Below are positions 11,427 through 21,900 of a stretch of DNA of 64,000 nt, one piece after another. The position numbers and the translations under genes were made by a program. Location of the stretch: assembly GCA_013215375.1 (NCBI GenBank), contig JABSRB010000001.1, positions 124,001 to 188,000 on the forward strand. Direction: 5' to 3'. How positions within the stretch are numbered: the stretch's first letter is position 1; each line of letters starts with the position of its first letter. Source of the DNA: Oceanospirillaceae bacterium (GTDB taxonomy: Bacteria > Pseudomonadota > Gammaproteobacteria > Pseudomonadales > Balneatricaceae). Under the pieces are notes generated by a model. That model ran no database searches, was not told the origin of the DNA, and was given only the letters and a program-made list of their open reading frames with translations.

Positions 11427-11689
11427 GGAAGTAGCGAATAAGTCCCCAGATGTTCCCTGTGGATAACTAAGCGGTCAAATCCGCGGAAGAATGCGAAGTG
11501 AATGGCCAGTCCTTTACAAGCGTTCTGACAAAGGAGTTGGCCGCTTAGTTATCCACCCTACGGGTCGTACAGGATAGTTCGTGCTCTTTGTTAATGGTTT
11601 TCGCCGGGCAACCAGCCCGCCTGTAACCATTGCCTCAATCACAAACAATCCTGTACGCCAGGGGCGTCTGAGACTTGTTCGCTGCTTCC
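11427..11689. repeat. Long imperfect palindromic element, predicted three-way junction (outer stem plus two internal hairpins)
   Basis: Outer arms ggaagtagcgaataagtc / gacttgttcgctgcttcc; internal arm gtggataactaagcgg / ccgcttagttatccac (16/16); second arm cgtacaggatagttcgtg / cacaaacaatcctgtacg. Confidence 0.75.
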
Positions 11690-11713
11690 TTAGGCTCATC
11701 GTAAAGTGATATA

Positions 11714-11892
11714 GAGACATAAGCATAATACGACGAGCGAAAATAATACCGTAAATAATCGAAAAATAGCGTAGCCAGTGCGCTCTCCTTTGGGGATATG
11801 ACTGATATCAGTGAGAATTTTTAGCCGATTGTTAACGCTGTATTACAGAGCATCGTTATTCAGCCCTTTGGGTAAGTTATGCAGAGGTTTCG
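11714..11892. repeat. MITE-like element copy 2
   Basis: gagacataagcataatac...gttatgcagaggtttc ends and shared interior with copy 1 (aaatagcg..gatat.act.gt.tc..tgag, ttaacgctgtattacagag). Confidence 0.6.
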
Positions 11893-12081
11893 CACCTCTT
11901 AGCCCAATAAAAACAATGTGATTATAACATTCCAAATAAGCAGTTTTACCTACAAGCAAATTAATACTGCATTAACACAGAAGATGTTATACAGAATTCA
12001 CAAACAACAAGCTGTTTAAAAATCATACGAAACTATTGTAAATGAACTTGGACTTTTCTGAATCTAATATGGAAGATAGTA

Positions 12082-15000
12082 ATGAATAACACTTACAAAA
12101 CGGTATGGTCAAATGCAAAACAATGCTTTGTTGTCACCTCTGAATTAGCCAAAAGCGCGGGTAAAAAGTCTTCTTTGGTACTTAAACCCATGCTTGTTTT
12201 AGCGCTACCTTTATCCTGCCTTTTTAGCACAGCGTTAGTTAATGGTGCACCTCAAAACGGTGTTGTCACTCAAGGAAGTGCCTCTATATCTTCCCAAGGT
12301 TCGACCACTACTATTAATCAAGCTTCGTCCAAAGCCGTTATAAATTGGAGCAGCTTTAATATTGGCAGCAGTGAAGCTGTTAACTTCGTACAGCCGAGCG
12401 TGTCGGCTGTCGCCCTAAATCGCATCAGTGATTCAAATGGCAGCCAAATAATGGGCAGCCTGAATGCCAATGGCAGTGTCTTTTTAATCAACCCCAATGG
12501 CATCACTTTTGCCAAAGGTGCTCAGGTCAATGTTGGAGCTTTAGTCGCATCAACTTTAAGCATTAGTGATGAAAGCTTCCTCAAAGGGGATTACCAGTTT
12601 TCGGCCGCGGCGAACAATACAGGTCAAATAAACAATTTCGGTAGCATTAATGCAAATACGGTCGCTTTGCTGGGTAACCAAGTGATTAATAACGGCTGGA
12701 TTGTAGCGACTAGCAGCGCTGCTGGTGCAGCAGATATAGCACTAGTCGCAGCTGATGATGTCACGATTAAATTTGGTCAAAACCAACGTTTAGGTATTAA
12801 AATCAATAAAGGCACGTTAAACGCGCTAGTTGATAACCAACAGTTAATTCAGGCAGATGGCGGCAAAATTTTGCTGCGTGCAGAAGCCGCTGACACTGTA
12901 TTGGGCGCTGCTGTTAATAACTCAGGGACGATAAGGGCACAAACGCTGCAACAGGTTAACGGTGAGATATTGCTACTGGCAGACATGCAGCACGGAACTA
13001 CCACCGTTTCAGGTACGTTAGATGCCAGTGCACCGACAACCGGTGATGGCGGCTTTATTGAAACTTCTGCCGCGACTGTCAACATTCAAAGTAACTCTGT
13101 GATCACCACGCTTGCAACATTAGGCGATACAGGTAACTGGTTGATAGACCCGACCGATTTCATTATTTCAGCGACTGGTGGCGATATCTCTGGCTCAGAT
13201 TTATCATTAAGACTAGCCTCGAGCAATATAACTATCCAAACGAGTCCGTCTGCTGATAGCAGTATTATCGCACCTGATACCGATGCAGGAGAACCGGGAG
13301 ATATTTATGTCAACGATGATATCACTTGGCGTTCAAAACACTCCTTAGAGCTCATCGCCGATAAAAATATTTATATCAATAAAGAAATAACAGCCTCCGG
13401 CGATGGTGCGGGAGTGATCTTTGATACTGGCTTAGATAATACCGCGAGCCCAGCAGATTTTAAACAGAGCCAACATTTACAACTGGGCGATGAAGGCAAA
13501 GTTACGCTACTAGGTAAAAACGCACTGTATCGCTTAGATGGCCAAGATTTTAAGGTCATTAATGGCACCTCTGCTTTCGATGAGCTACAAAACATCAGCC
13601 TAGATCTAACGGGAAATTATGTATTAGGTGATGATATTGATGCCAGCCTTAAAACCTTTGCCCCGTTGGGTGATAACAGAAACCCCTTTAGTGGCTATTT
13701 TAGTGGCTCTGGGCATGAAATCCAACAACTCACCATTCTCCCCTTCGCTGAAAACGTAGGTCTATTTGGCAATGCTGACAATGCGCTAATTAGAGATATA
13801 GGACTGACTGATATTAGTATTCATAATGATGGCCGACGAGGCGCTACTGGTGGAATAGTGGGCCAGTTAATTGATGGAGCTATCAATAACAGCTATACAA
13901 CCGGAGTTATTAACGGGAATGCTAATATTGGTGGAATTGTCGGTCAACAAACCTCAAGTATTGTAAACAACAGTTATTCCGCAGCAACCATTAGTGGCGA
14001 AATCTATGTCGGTGGAATTGTCGGTCAACAAACCTCAAGTAGCGTAAACAACAGCTATTTCGCAGCAACCATTAGTGGCGATGTCTATGTCGGTGGAATT
14101 ACAGGCCTTCAATATGGAAGTTCCGTGAACGATAGTTATTCTACCGGTAGTACTAATGGTATTGTTTCTGTTGGTGGTATCGTTGGGAAGCAAACCAATA
14201 GCTCAGTCAATGACAGCTATTTCGCAGCAACCGTTAGTGGCGAATCCCTTGTCGGTGGAATTGCAGGGGAGCAATCTAAAAGTTCAGTGAACGATAGCTA
14301 TTCTACCGGTAGCACTAATGGTATTTTTGCTGTTGGTGGTATCGTTGGAGCTCAAAGCAATAGTTCAGTCAATGACAGCTATTCAGAGGGGATTACTGAT
14401 GGTGTGCCTATTAACAGATTACCTTTTGAAAGCGATCCGAGTTCTATTGGCGGTATTGTGGGCTATCAAGTAGAGAGTTCAGTGACTAATAGTTACTCTC
14501 TGGGAAATACTATCGGTATTTCATATGTTGGTGGAATAGCGGGCCAGCAAATAGAAAGTTCTATCACTAGTAGTTATTCAGAGGGGAAGACCCAAGGTCA
14601 ATTTGCGATTGGTGGAGTCGTTGGAGGACAGGTCAGCAACAGTACCATTGATGACAGCCACTCAACCGGGATCACCGAAGGTCTATATGCCATTGGCGGT
14701 ATCGCCGGGGTTCAAATAGACAGCAGCATCGATAGTAGCTATTCAACCGCAAACACTGAAGGTGATGCTGTTGTTGGCGGCATTGCTGGCGTTCAAATAA
14801 ATAGCAGCATCGATAATAGCTACTCAACCGCAAACACTACCGGTGAGTATGTTGTTGGTGGCATTGCTGGCGCTCAAGTAAGCAGCAGCATAGATAACAG
14901 CCACTCAGACGCAAACACTAACGGCGAATATGTTGTTGGTGGCATTGCGGGGATTCAGCTAAGCAGCAGCATCGATAATAGCTACTCTACAGGGAATACT

Positions 15001-16770
15001 ACCGGTACCGGTGATCTGGGTAATAATGAATTCCTTGATAGCGTTACCGGTGTGGGCGGAATTACCGGTACTCAAATAAACAGCGTCATCAGCGACAGTT
15101 ACTCCACGGGAGATACGGCGGGTAAAGAAAACGTTGGCGGTATTGTCGGTGTCTCTGCCGCTTTCGATTTTAGCTTCATACAATCTGATGACTTCATCAG
15201 TAGTTTTATACCAATGCTAGGTTTAGAAATGAGTAGCTTAGATGCTGTTGATACACAAGGCATTGATGCGATTGGAGAACTGCTTGATGTAATAGACTTT
15301 GAAGAGCTGTTTGATGACATCCCCGCTCAGAGCTTAGTGACCAAAAGCTTTTCCAGCGGAAAAACCACCGGTGACACAAATATTGGCGGTATCGCGGGCG
15401 CGCAAATAAACAGCGTGATAGATAACAGCTATTCAACCGGCGATGTTGAAGGCACCAGCTTTATCGGCGGTATTGTAGGGCATTCTTATTCGGAACCCAG
15501 CGAATTCATACCGGAAGAACCTAAGCAAATAAGTGTCTTGGCTATCGATGTTGACAGTGAAGAGAATGAGCAAGAAACTCCTCATGAAGAAATAGACTCC
15601 CGCAGTTTAGTGGTTAACACTTACGCTAAAGGAAACATTAGTGGTGCTAACAATGTTGGTGGATTAATAGGAAGCGCTATTAATAGCCGAATTGAAACTA
15701 GCTACAGCAGTGGTAAAGTAACAGGAACTACCAGTACTAGCACCACCATCGGCGGCTTTATCGGCAGTAACGTAAGCTCAGAGATCAAAAGTTCATTTTT
15801 CACCGAGTCAACAGGCCAAGGCAAAGGGATAGGACTAGATAGAGGCGATTCTTCTATGGTTGATTTAACCTCTTTATCCACCACAGCATCAATGGAGTTA
15901 GGTAGCTATACTGGCTTTGATATCAGTAACACCTTTAATACAGGCGCTGTATGGCGTATCTATGACGGCCATATCACACCCGTGTTAACCCACTTTTTAA
16001 CCCAAGTATCTAGCTTTGGTACGCAATTGACCAAGATCTATTCTGGTGAGAAAGTGAATACGGTTGCTGCCAGTAATATAACTTTTGACGACACTGTAGA
16101 CCCCACTCAAATCGCCGGCACTGTTTTATTGCAAACGAGTAGCGCCAATGTAGGAAATTACAGCGGGACTAATTTAACCGTCAATGGTGATTTGTACTCT
16201 ACCATCTATGACATCAATAATGCTTCAGGAGGAAACGCCGATAGCGCGGTCACTATTACTCCTAAAACACTATCAATCACCAGCCCTACTGCGATCGACA
16301 AAATATTTGATGGTAATACCGATGCAACGTTCAGCGGTGGCAGCTTATCGGGAATCATCGCTGGCGACACGGTAAATTTACAAACCACTGGCGCTTTTCT
16401 TACGTCCAGTGTCGGTGATGACAAGGATGTTTTAGCCGCATTTAATATTGATAATGGCAACTACCAATTAGCAGTCCAGAGCGATACTTTAACCGCCAGT
16501 ATCACCGATGCAACCACGCCAATCGTCACTATTACCCCGTTAGATCCCAATATCCCAGATCAAAACAATGACATCAGCGCAGCACCTGAATTCGACGCCA
16601 ATCCCTTTGGAGAAACCGCCGCAGGTGGAGACGAAGCAGAATTAGGTTTACTAAGTTTTAGCCAATGCAAAATTCTCTTAGATAGTATTGAGGCTAAAAG
16701 CGCTGAGGAAATGACCGAAAAAGCGTTCAATTGTGCCATTGCAGCCGGTCAATCTAATGACCATATTTAA
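12082..16770 (+). CDS. TpsA exoprotein 1 (filamentous haemagglutinin family) with GLUG-type repeats and YDG-like domains
   Basis: ESPR extended signal peptide MNNTYKTVWSNAKQCFVVTSELAKS; TPS domain NGSQIMGSLNANGSVFLINPNGI; repeats VGGIVGxQxxSSxxNSYSTGxTxG; C-terminal KIFDGNTDATFSGGSLSG. Confidence 0.9.
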   Translation: MNNTYKTVWSNAKQCFVVTSELAKSAGKKSSLVLKPMLVLALPLSCLFSTALVNGAPQNGVVTQGSASISSQGSTTTINQASSKAVINWSSFNIGSSEAVNFVQPSVSAVALNRISDSNGSQIMGSLNANGSVFLINPNGITFAKGAQVNVGALVASTLSISDESFLKGDYQFSAAANNTGQINNFGSINANTVALLGNQVINNGWIVATSSAAGAADIALVAADDVTIKFGQNQRLGIKINKGTLNALVDNQQLIQADGGKILLRAEAADTVLGAAVNNSGTIRAQTLQQVNGEILLLADMQHGTTTVSGTLDASAPTTGDGGFIETSAATVNIQSNSVITTLATLGDTGNWLIDPTDFIISATGGDISGSDLSLRLASSNITIQTSPSADSSIIAPDTDAGEPGDIYVNDDITWRSKHSLELIADKNIYINKEITASGDGAGVIFDTGLDNTASPADFKQSQHLQLGDEGKVTLLGKNALYRLDGQDFKVINGTSAFDELQNISLDLTGNYVLGDDIDASLKTFAPLGDNRNPFSGYFSGSGHEIQQLTILPFAENVGLFGNADNALIRDIGLTDISIHNDGRRGATGGIVGQLIDGAINNSYTTGVINGNANIGGIVGQQTSSIVNNSYSAATISGEIYVGGIVGQQTSSSVNNSYFAATISGDVYVGGITGLQYGSSVNDSYSTGSTNGIVSVGGIVGKQTNSSVNDSYFAATVSGESLVGGIAGEQSKSSVNDSYSTGSTNGIFAVGGIVGAQSNSSVNDSYSEGITDGVPINRLPFESDPSSIGGIVGYQVESSVTNSYSLGNTIGISYVGGIAGQQIESSITSSYSEGKTQGQFAIGGVVGGQVSNSTIDDSHSTGITEGLYAIGGIAGVQIDSSIDSSYSTANTEGDAVVGGIAGVQINSSIDNSYSTANTTGEYVVGGIAGAQVSSSIDNSHSDANTNGEYVVGGIAGIQLSSSIDNSYSTGNTTGTGDLGNNEFLDSVTGVGGITGTQINSVISDSYSTGDTAGKENVGGIVGVSAAFDFSFIQSDDFISSFIPMLGLEMSSLDAVDTQGIDAIGELLDVIDFEELFDDIPAQSLVTKSFSSGKTTGDTNIGGIAGAQINSVIDNSYSTGDVEGTSFIGGIVGHSYSEPSEFIPEEPKQISVLAIDVDSEENEQETPHEEIDSRSLVVNTYAKGNISGANNVGGLIGSAINSRIETSYSSGKVTGTTSTSTTIGGFIGSNVSSEIKSSFFTESTGQGKGIGLDRGDSSMVDLTSLSTTASMELGSYTGFDISNTFNTGAVWRIYDGHITPVLTHFLTQVSSFGTQLTKIYSGEKVNTVAASNITFDDTVDPTQIAGTVLLQTSSANVGNYSGTNLTVNGDLYSTIYDINNASGGNADSAVTITPKTLSITSPTAIDKIFDGNTDATFSGGSLSGIIAGDTVNLQTTGAFLTSSVGDDKDVLAAFNIDNGNYQLAVQSDTLTASITDATTPIVTITPLDPNIPDQNNDISAAPEFDANPFGETAAGGDEAELGLLSFSQCKILLDSIEAKSAEEMTEKAFNCAIAAGQSNDHI
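13840..15480 (+). repeat. Intragenic GLUG-type repeat array in tpsA1
   Basis: About 20 tandem ~30-aa units (VGGIAGxQxxSSIDNSYSTANTTGEY), near-identical at DNA level in places. Confidence 0.85.
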
Positions 16771-16829
16771 TAGGCATAATCGGCCATTAATGTGGTCTTG
16801 CGACACCCTAAGCTTTTGTTTTACCGACA

Positions 16830-18530
16830 ATGAGGTTTTCTGTGAATAAACATTTAACAAAGTCCAATAAGCTCAACCCAGTATTTATCAACAAAGCAAC
16901 GATGCTGTCTTTTTGCGCCGCTGTGGTTATGTCAGGTTTTGTCCAAGGCGCACCGGATGGCAGCGCCCTACTTCAAGAAAACGAAACATTACCGACCGTA
17001 GTAGAAATCCCGGACAGCGAATTACCTTTGCCGCCTGAGGCGCCTGAAGACATTGAACAAGAACCCGAAAATGCCTTTAAAGTGCTTATTAGTGACATTA
17101 CTTTTAAAGGCGTTACTGTTTTTCCAGTGAGCACATTAGATGAACAAGTCAGTGATGAGCTAAATATAAAACACAGTTTTACCAGCCTCAAACGCATCGC
17201 GGCGCAAATTTCAGGACTGTACCAAGAAGCTGGATATATGATGGCGCAAGTGTATTTGCCTCAACAAAACCTAAAAAATGGCAAGTTGCAGATCAATATT
17301 AACGAGGGATTAATCGGCGAGATTAATATAGAGCAACAGGGAAAACTGAAAAGCTTCATTACTGAAAAACACTTAATATCACTCAAAGGTACTGTGATTA
17401 ATAGTGCCATTTTGGAGCGAAAAACCCGCCTACTTTCAGACCTACCGGCTAACGAAGTAAGTATTGTGTTTGAGCCTTCACTCAAAGAAGGCTATACCGA
17501 CATGATAGTAACAACGACCGATGTCAAAGCAGGTCTAGGTTATCTTAGTTTAGACAACCATGGAAACCGCTACATCGGCAGCACCCGCTTAAGTGGTCAG
17601 TATATTTTTAACAATAAGTTGGGGTATGGAGAAAAGATCAGTCTCAACGGCGTTTCAAGCGGTGCAGGATACAGTAATATTTCGATTAAAAGTCAGCTAC
17701 CTATCGGTGGTAACGGCTTATTACTTGATAGCGAAATCACCTTCAACCAATATCAATTAGGCGAGTCATTCTCTGCATTAGAAGCCCACGGCAGAAGTCG
17801 TTCAGTGTCGTCTGCGCTGTTCTACCCGCTGATTCGTAGCTTAAACAAAAACATCAATATTAGAGCCCAGCTTAAGCAGCAAAATTTCACAGACGAGGTA
17901 GACTCGGTTAATTCCTCAACCACTAAGAGGTTAGATAGCCTTAATATTAAGTTCTCTGGGGATTACGCAGAATTGTTCGGCGATACCACCTACTGGGGGC
18001 TAGGCTTAAGCACCGGATACGTCGATTTAGACGATAGCCAAAAAAGCATTGATAGCTACGATACAGATGGCCAGTACACCCTGCTTACTGGCAACCTAGA
18101 GCGTCTATATAGACTTAATGATAAGTGGTCGGTGCATATGAGCGCCGCACTGCAAATAGCCGCTGCTAACTTGGACAGTGCGGTAAAAATGCAGTTAGGG
18201 GGTAGCAGTGCCGTGAGGGCTTACCCACAAGGAGAAGCTTCCGTTGACTCAGGTGCGATTGCCAACATTGAATTTAATTATCAAAAAAATGATGAGCTGG
18301 TACTAGGACTCTTCTGGGATGTTGGCTTTGGTAAAGAACACCAAAATGAATTGAACACTGATACCGATAATTCAAAGCACATATCCGGAGTGGGCCTAAA
18401 ATTTGACTGGAACCTGGCAGAAAACTGGCGTTTAAAATCAAGCATAGCTTGGCGCACCGGTGATAAGCCAGAGTCGGATACTAGAGACAACAAACCTAGG
18501 TTTTGGCTACAGTTAGTGAGGTATCTATAG
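16830..18530 (+). CDS. TpsB outer-membrane transporter (ShlB/FhaC/HecB family)
   Basis: POTRA_2-type N-terminal region and C-terminal beta-barrel; NLAENWRLKSSIAWRTGDKPESDTRDNKPRFWLQLVRYL; directly downstream of tpsA1. Confidence 0.9.
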   Translation: MRFSVNKHLTKSNKLNPVFINKATMLSFCAAVVMSGFVQGAPDGSALLQENETLPTVVEIPDSELPLPPEAPEDIEQEPENAFKVLISDITFKGVTVFPVSTLDEQVSDELNIKHSFTSLKRIAAQISGLYQEAGYMMAQVYLPQQNLKNGKLQININEGLIGEINIEQQGKLKSFITEKHLISLKGTVINSAILERKTRLLSDLPANEVSIVFEPSLKEGYTDMIVTTTDVKAGLGYLSLDNHGNRYIGSTRLSGQYIFNNKLGYGEKISLNGVSSGAGYSNISIKSQLPIGGNGLLLDSEITFNQYQLGESFSALEAHGRSRSVSSALFYPLIRSLNKNINIRAQLKQQNFTDEVDSVNSSTTKRLDSLNIKFSGDYAELFGDTTYWGLGLSTGYVDLDDSQKSIDSYDTDGQYTLLTGNLERLYRLNDKWSVHMSAALQIAAANLDSAVKMQLGGSSAVRAYPQGEASVDSGAIANIEFNYQKNDELVLGLFWDVGFGKEHQNELNTDTDNSKHISGVGLKFDWNLAENWRLKSSIAWRTGDKPESDTRDNKPRFWLQLVRYL

Positions 18531-18623
18531 CTTATAGCCCTTTTTAAACAGCTAACGGCTGCAATATCAATTGCAGCCAATGTTCTAAAACTACTCTTTA
18601 GTGGCTAAAGCCACTGGTTAATG

Positions 18624-18720
18624 AAAGCCAGCCCTTAAGGTTTTGATGCTGGAATTCGGCGCACTTTAGAGTATTTACTGCCTTTCCCATAAGGCCGTCC
18701 TATCATTGCTTTATCCAAAA
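18624..18720 (-). pseudogene. Relic of the gbdR 5' end and its upstream region
   Basis: aaggttttgatgctggaattcggcgcact..cccataaggccgtcctatca closely matches the gbdR start region at 10357-10440; reading frame lost by a 1-nt indel. Confidence 0.75.
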
Positions 18721-18913
18721 ACCTTCTAGCTCATAGATTCATTTTCAACCCATCATGACACAACATTCAAACAAGCAGCCCTCCCCTCAGGTTAATTAAA
18801 TATTAATACTAGAAATGTTATAAATTAAATACAGATATTTTTTTGTATGAAAAAGCACCCAGAAATATCAGATATTCACTGGCTGTATACAAAATTTAAT
18901 ATGGTGATTCAAT

Positions 18914-21900
18914 ATGAATAACATATATAAAACAGTATGGTCAAACGCTAAGCAATGCTTTGTAGTCACTTCAGAGCTAGCAAAAAGCGCGGGCAAAAAA
19001 TCTTCCCTAGTCCTCAAATCAATAACTTTTTTAACCCTTCCTCTATTATCGCTATTGAGTACCTTGCTGGTCAATGCTGCGCCTCAAAACGGTGTTGTTA
19101 CTCAAGGGAGCGCCTCTATTTCCTCCCAAGGTTCAACCACTACTATTAATCAGTCTTCATCCAAAGCCATTATAAATTGGAGCAGCTTTAATATTGACCG
19201 TAGCGAAACGGTTAATTTCAAGCAGCCGAGTGTGTCTGCTGTTGCCTTAAATCGCATTAATGATTCAAATGGCAGCCAAATAATGGGCAGCCTGAATGCT
19301 AATGGTAATGTATTTTTAATAAACCCTAATGGCATCACCTTTGCTAAAGGTGCTCAGGTCAATGTTGCAGGTTTAGTCGCATCAACATTAACCATCAGTG
19401 ATGAAAAGTTCCTCAAAGGAAATTATCAGTTTTCGGCTACAGGTAATAATGACGGTAAAATAACCAACTTCGGAAAAATCAATGCAAACACAATAGCATT
19501 ACTGGGTAACCAAGTGATCAATAACGGCTGGATTGTCGCCACTGCCGGTGACACCCCAGCAGACATAGCGCTTGTCGCAGCAGACAATGTCACTATCAAA
19601 TTTGGTCAATACCAGCGTTTAGGCATTAAAATCAATAAAGGCACGTTAAATGCGTTGGTCAATAACCAACAGTTGATTCAAGCAGATGGCGGTAAGATTT
19701 TACTGCGCGCAGCAGCAGCCAACACCCTACTAGGCGCTGCTGTTAACAACTCAGGGACTATTAGGGCACAAACACTGCAAGAGATTAACGGCGAAATTTT
19801 GTTATTAGCCGATATGCAAAACGGTACAACCAACGTTTCAGGTATTTTAGATGCCAGCGCACCGACCAAAGGCAATGGTGGCTTTATTGAAACTTCTGCT
19901 GCAACGGTCAACATTCAAAACAACTCAGTGATCACCACCCTTGCCGCACTTGGCGATAATGGTAACTGGCTGATAGACCCCGCCGATTATACGATTGCCG
20001 CTACCGGTGGTGATATCACGGGGGCTGATTTATCGACTAATTTAAACCTCACTAATGTCATCATCCAAACCAGCACATTTACCGATGTTGGCGAGCCGGG
20101 CGACATCTATGTCAACGATGACATTTCTTGGTCAGCGTCCACCAGCTTGACGCTTATCGCCGAGAATAATATTTATATTAATAGTGAGATTAAAGCCACT
20201 GGTGATGGCGCTGGCGTGATCTTTGACACAGCCTTAGATGATGAAGCAAGCACTGCAGAATTTATAGAAAGTCAGCATTTGCAATTGGGCGAGAACGGAA
20301 AAGTCACCCTCCTAGGTGAAGATGCGATCTACCAATTAGATGATCAAGATTACTTAGTGATTAATGGTAACAACACCAGTATTGACGGAGATAGCGCTTT
20401 AGAAGAGTTACAAAACATCAACGAAAACCTAGAGTTAGAACTAAACTATGTGTTGGGTGATGATATAGATGCGAGCGATACGCTTAATTGGAATGATGGC
20501 GATGGATTCGTCCCCTTAGGTGATTTTGACACGCCATTTAGCGGTATGTTTAGTGGCTCAGGCCATGAAATCGATCAACTAGTGATTGATTTACCTGATG
20601 ACAGTTTAGTGGGGCTCTTTGGGATCACCGTTGATACTCTCATTAGGGATGTTGGATTAACAAATATCAATATCACTGGAGAAAGTGCAGTTGGAGGAAT
20701 AGTCGGGGCTCAAATAGACAGCGCTATCTATCAAAGTTACGTGACAGGTATTGTTAGTGGTGAATTTCTGGTCGGCGGTATTGCTGGAGGCCAAATGTTC
20801 AGCTCTATAAATAATAGCTACTCAACAGCGAATACAAGCGGTGATTATGTGGTTGGCGGGATTGTCGGAGGCCAATTATTCAGTTCCATAAATAGCAGCC
20901 ACACGACAGGAAGTACCAGTGGTTATGGTGATGTCGATGAAATAGAAGATATCAATGGTATTGGCGGAATCGCAGGGGTTCAATTTAACAGTACTATAGA
21001 TGATAGTTACTCTATAGGGGATACCAGTGGTGTCGATATTGTTGGCGGGATAGTCGGTTTATCCTCCGATTTATTTCTCGACTTTGACGAATGCGAATGC
21101 TTTGAAGACGAAGTAGAATTCGAAATCTCTGATGAATTCTCTTCACAGAGCATCGTTACTAACAGCTATTCGACAGGCGATACCAGTGGTGAAGATTATA
21201 TTGGTGGAATAGCGGGTATCCAAGAAAACGGCATAATAAATAATAGTTACACAACAGGCGATGTGAATGGTGCGGATTTTGTTGGCGGCATCGCTGGGCT
21301 ATCTTACTCAAGCTCAAGCGAGCCTTCACCTTTCGAATATGTCATTGCAGATGAACCGCAAGAACAAGAACAAAGCTCCGTCATCGATACCTACTCCAAA
21401 GGAGACGTTAATGGTGAAAGTAATGTGGGTGGGTTAATAGGCAGCGCTATCAACAGTCGAGTAGCGACTAGCTATAGCAGTGGGGCAGTAACGGGGGATA
21501 CAAACACAGGCGGCTTCATCGGTAGCAATGAAAACTCAGCTATCGAAGATTCTTTTTTTACCGAATCTACAGCGCAAGCCCAAGGTATCGGAGAAGAAAT
21601 AAGCGATTCCCCCAGTGTTGATTTAACCTTATTAAGCACAGCAGAATCAATGCAGCTATCCAGTTATATAGGTTTTGATATCAGCGATGAATTTAATGCC
21701 GGCACGGTATGGCGAATCTACGAAGGTCATATCACGCCGGTGCTAAGCTACTTCTTAACCCCAGTATCAGACTTTAATGCGCAACTGAGCACTATCTATT
21801 TTGGCAATCAGGTGAATGCAGTGGCTAATAGCGTCAGTTACGCAGATACTGTTGATAGCACTCAAATTTTTGGTACTGTCACACTGCAAACAAATAGCGC

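Noticed and set aside
11427-11689. Retron msr-msd locus
   Set aside because: Inverted repeats and two hairpins fit superficially, but there is no reverse transcriptase gene adjacent
11514-11726. 70-aa minus-strand ORF
   Set aside because: Falls inside the palindromic element; no family resemblance
13840-15480. Regularly spaced repeats that could look like a CRISPR array
   Set aside because: Repeats are in frame and encode GLUG units of TpsA; no cas genes or conserved direct-repeat/spacer structure
18557-18578. Perfect hairpin ggctgcaatatcaattgcagcc after tpsB as terminator
   Set aside because: No T-tract follows, so intrinsic termination is not supported; could be a simple mRNA 3' hairpin
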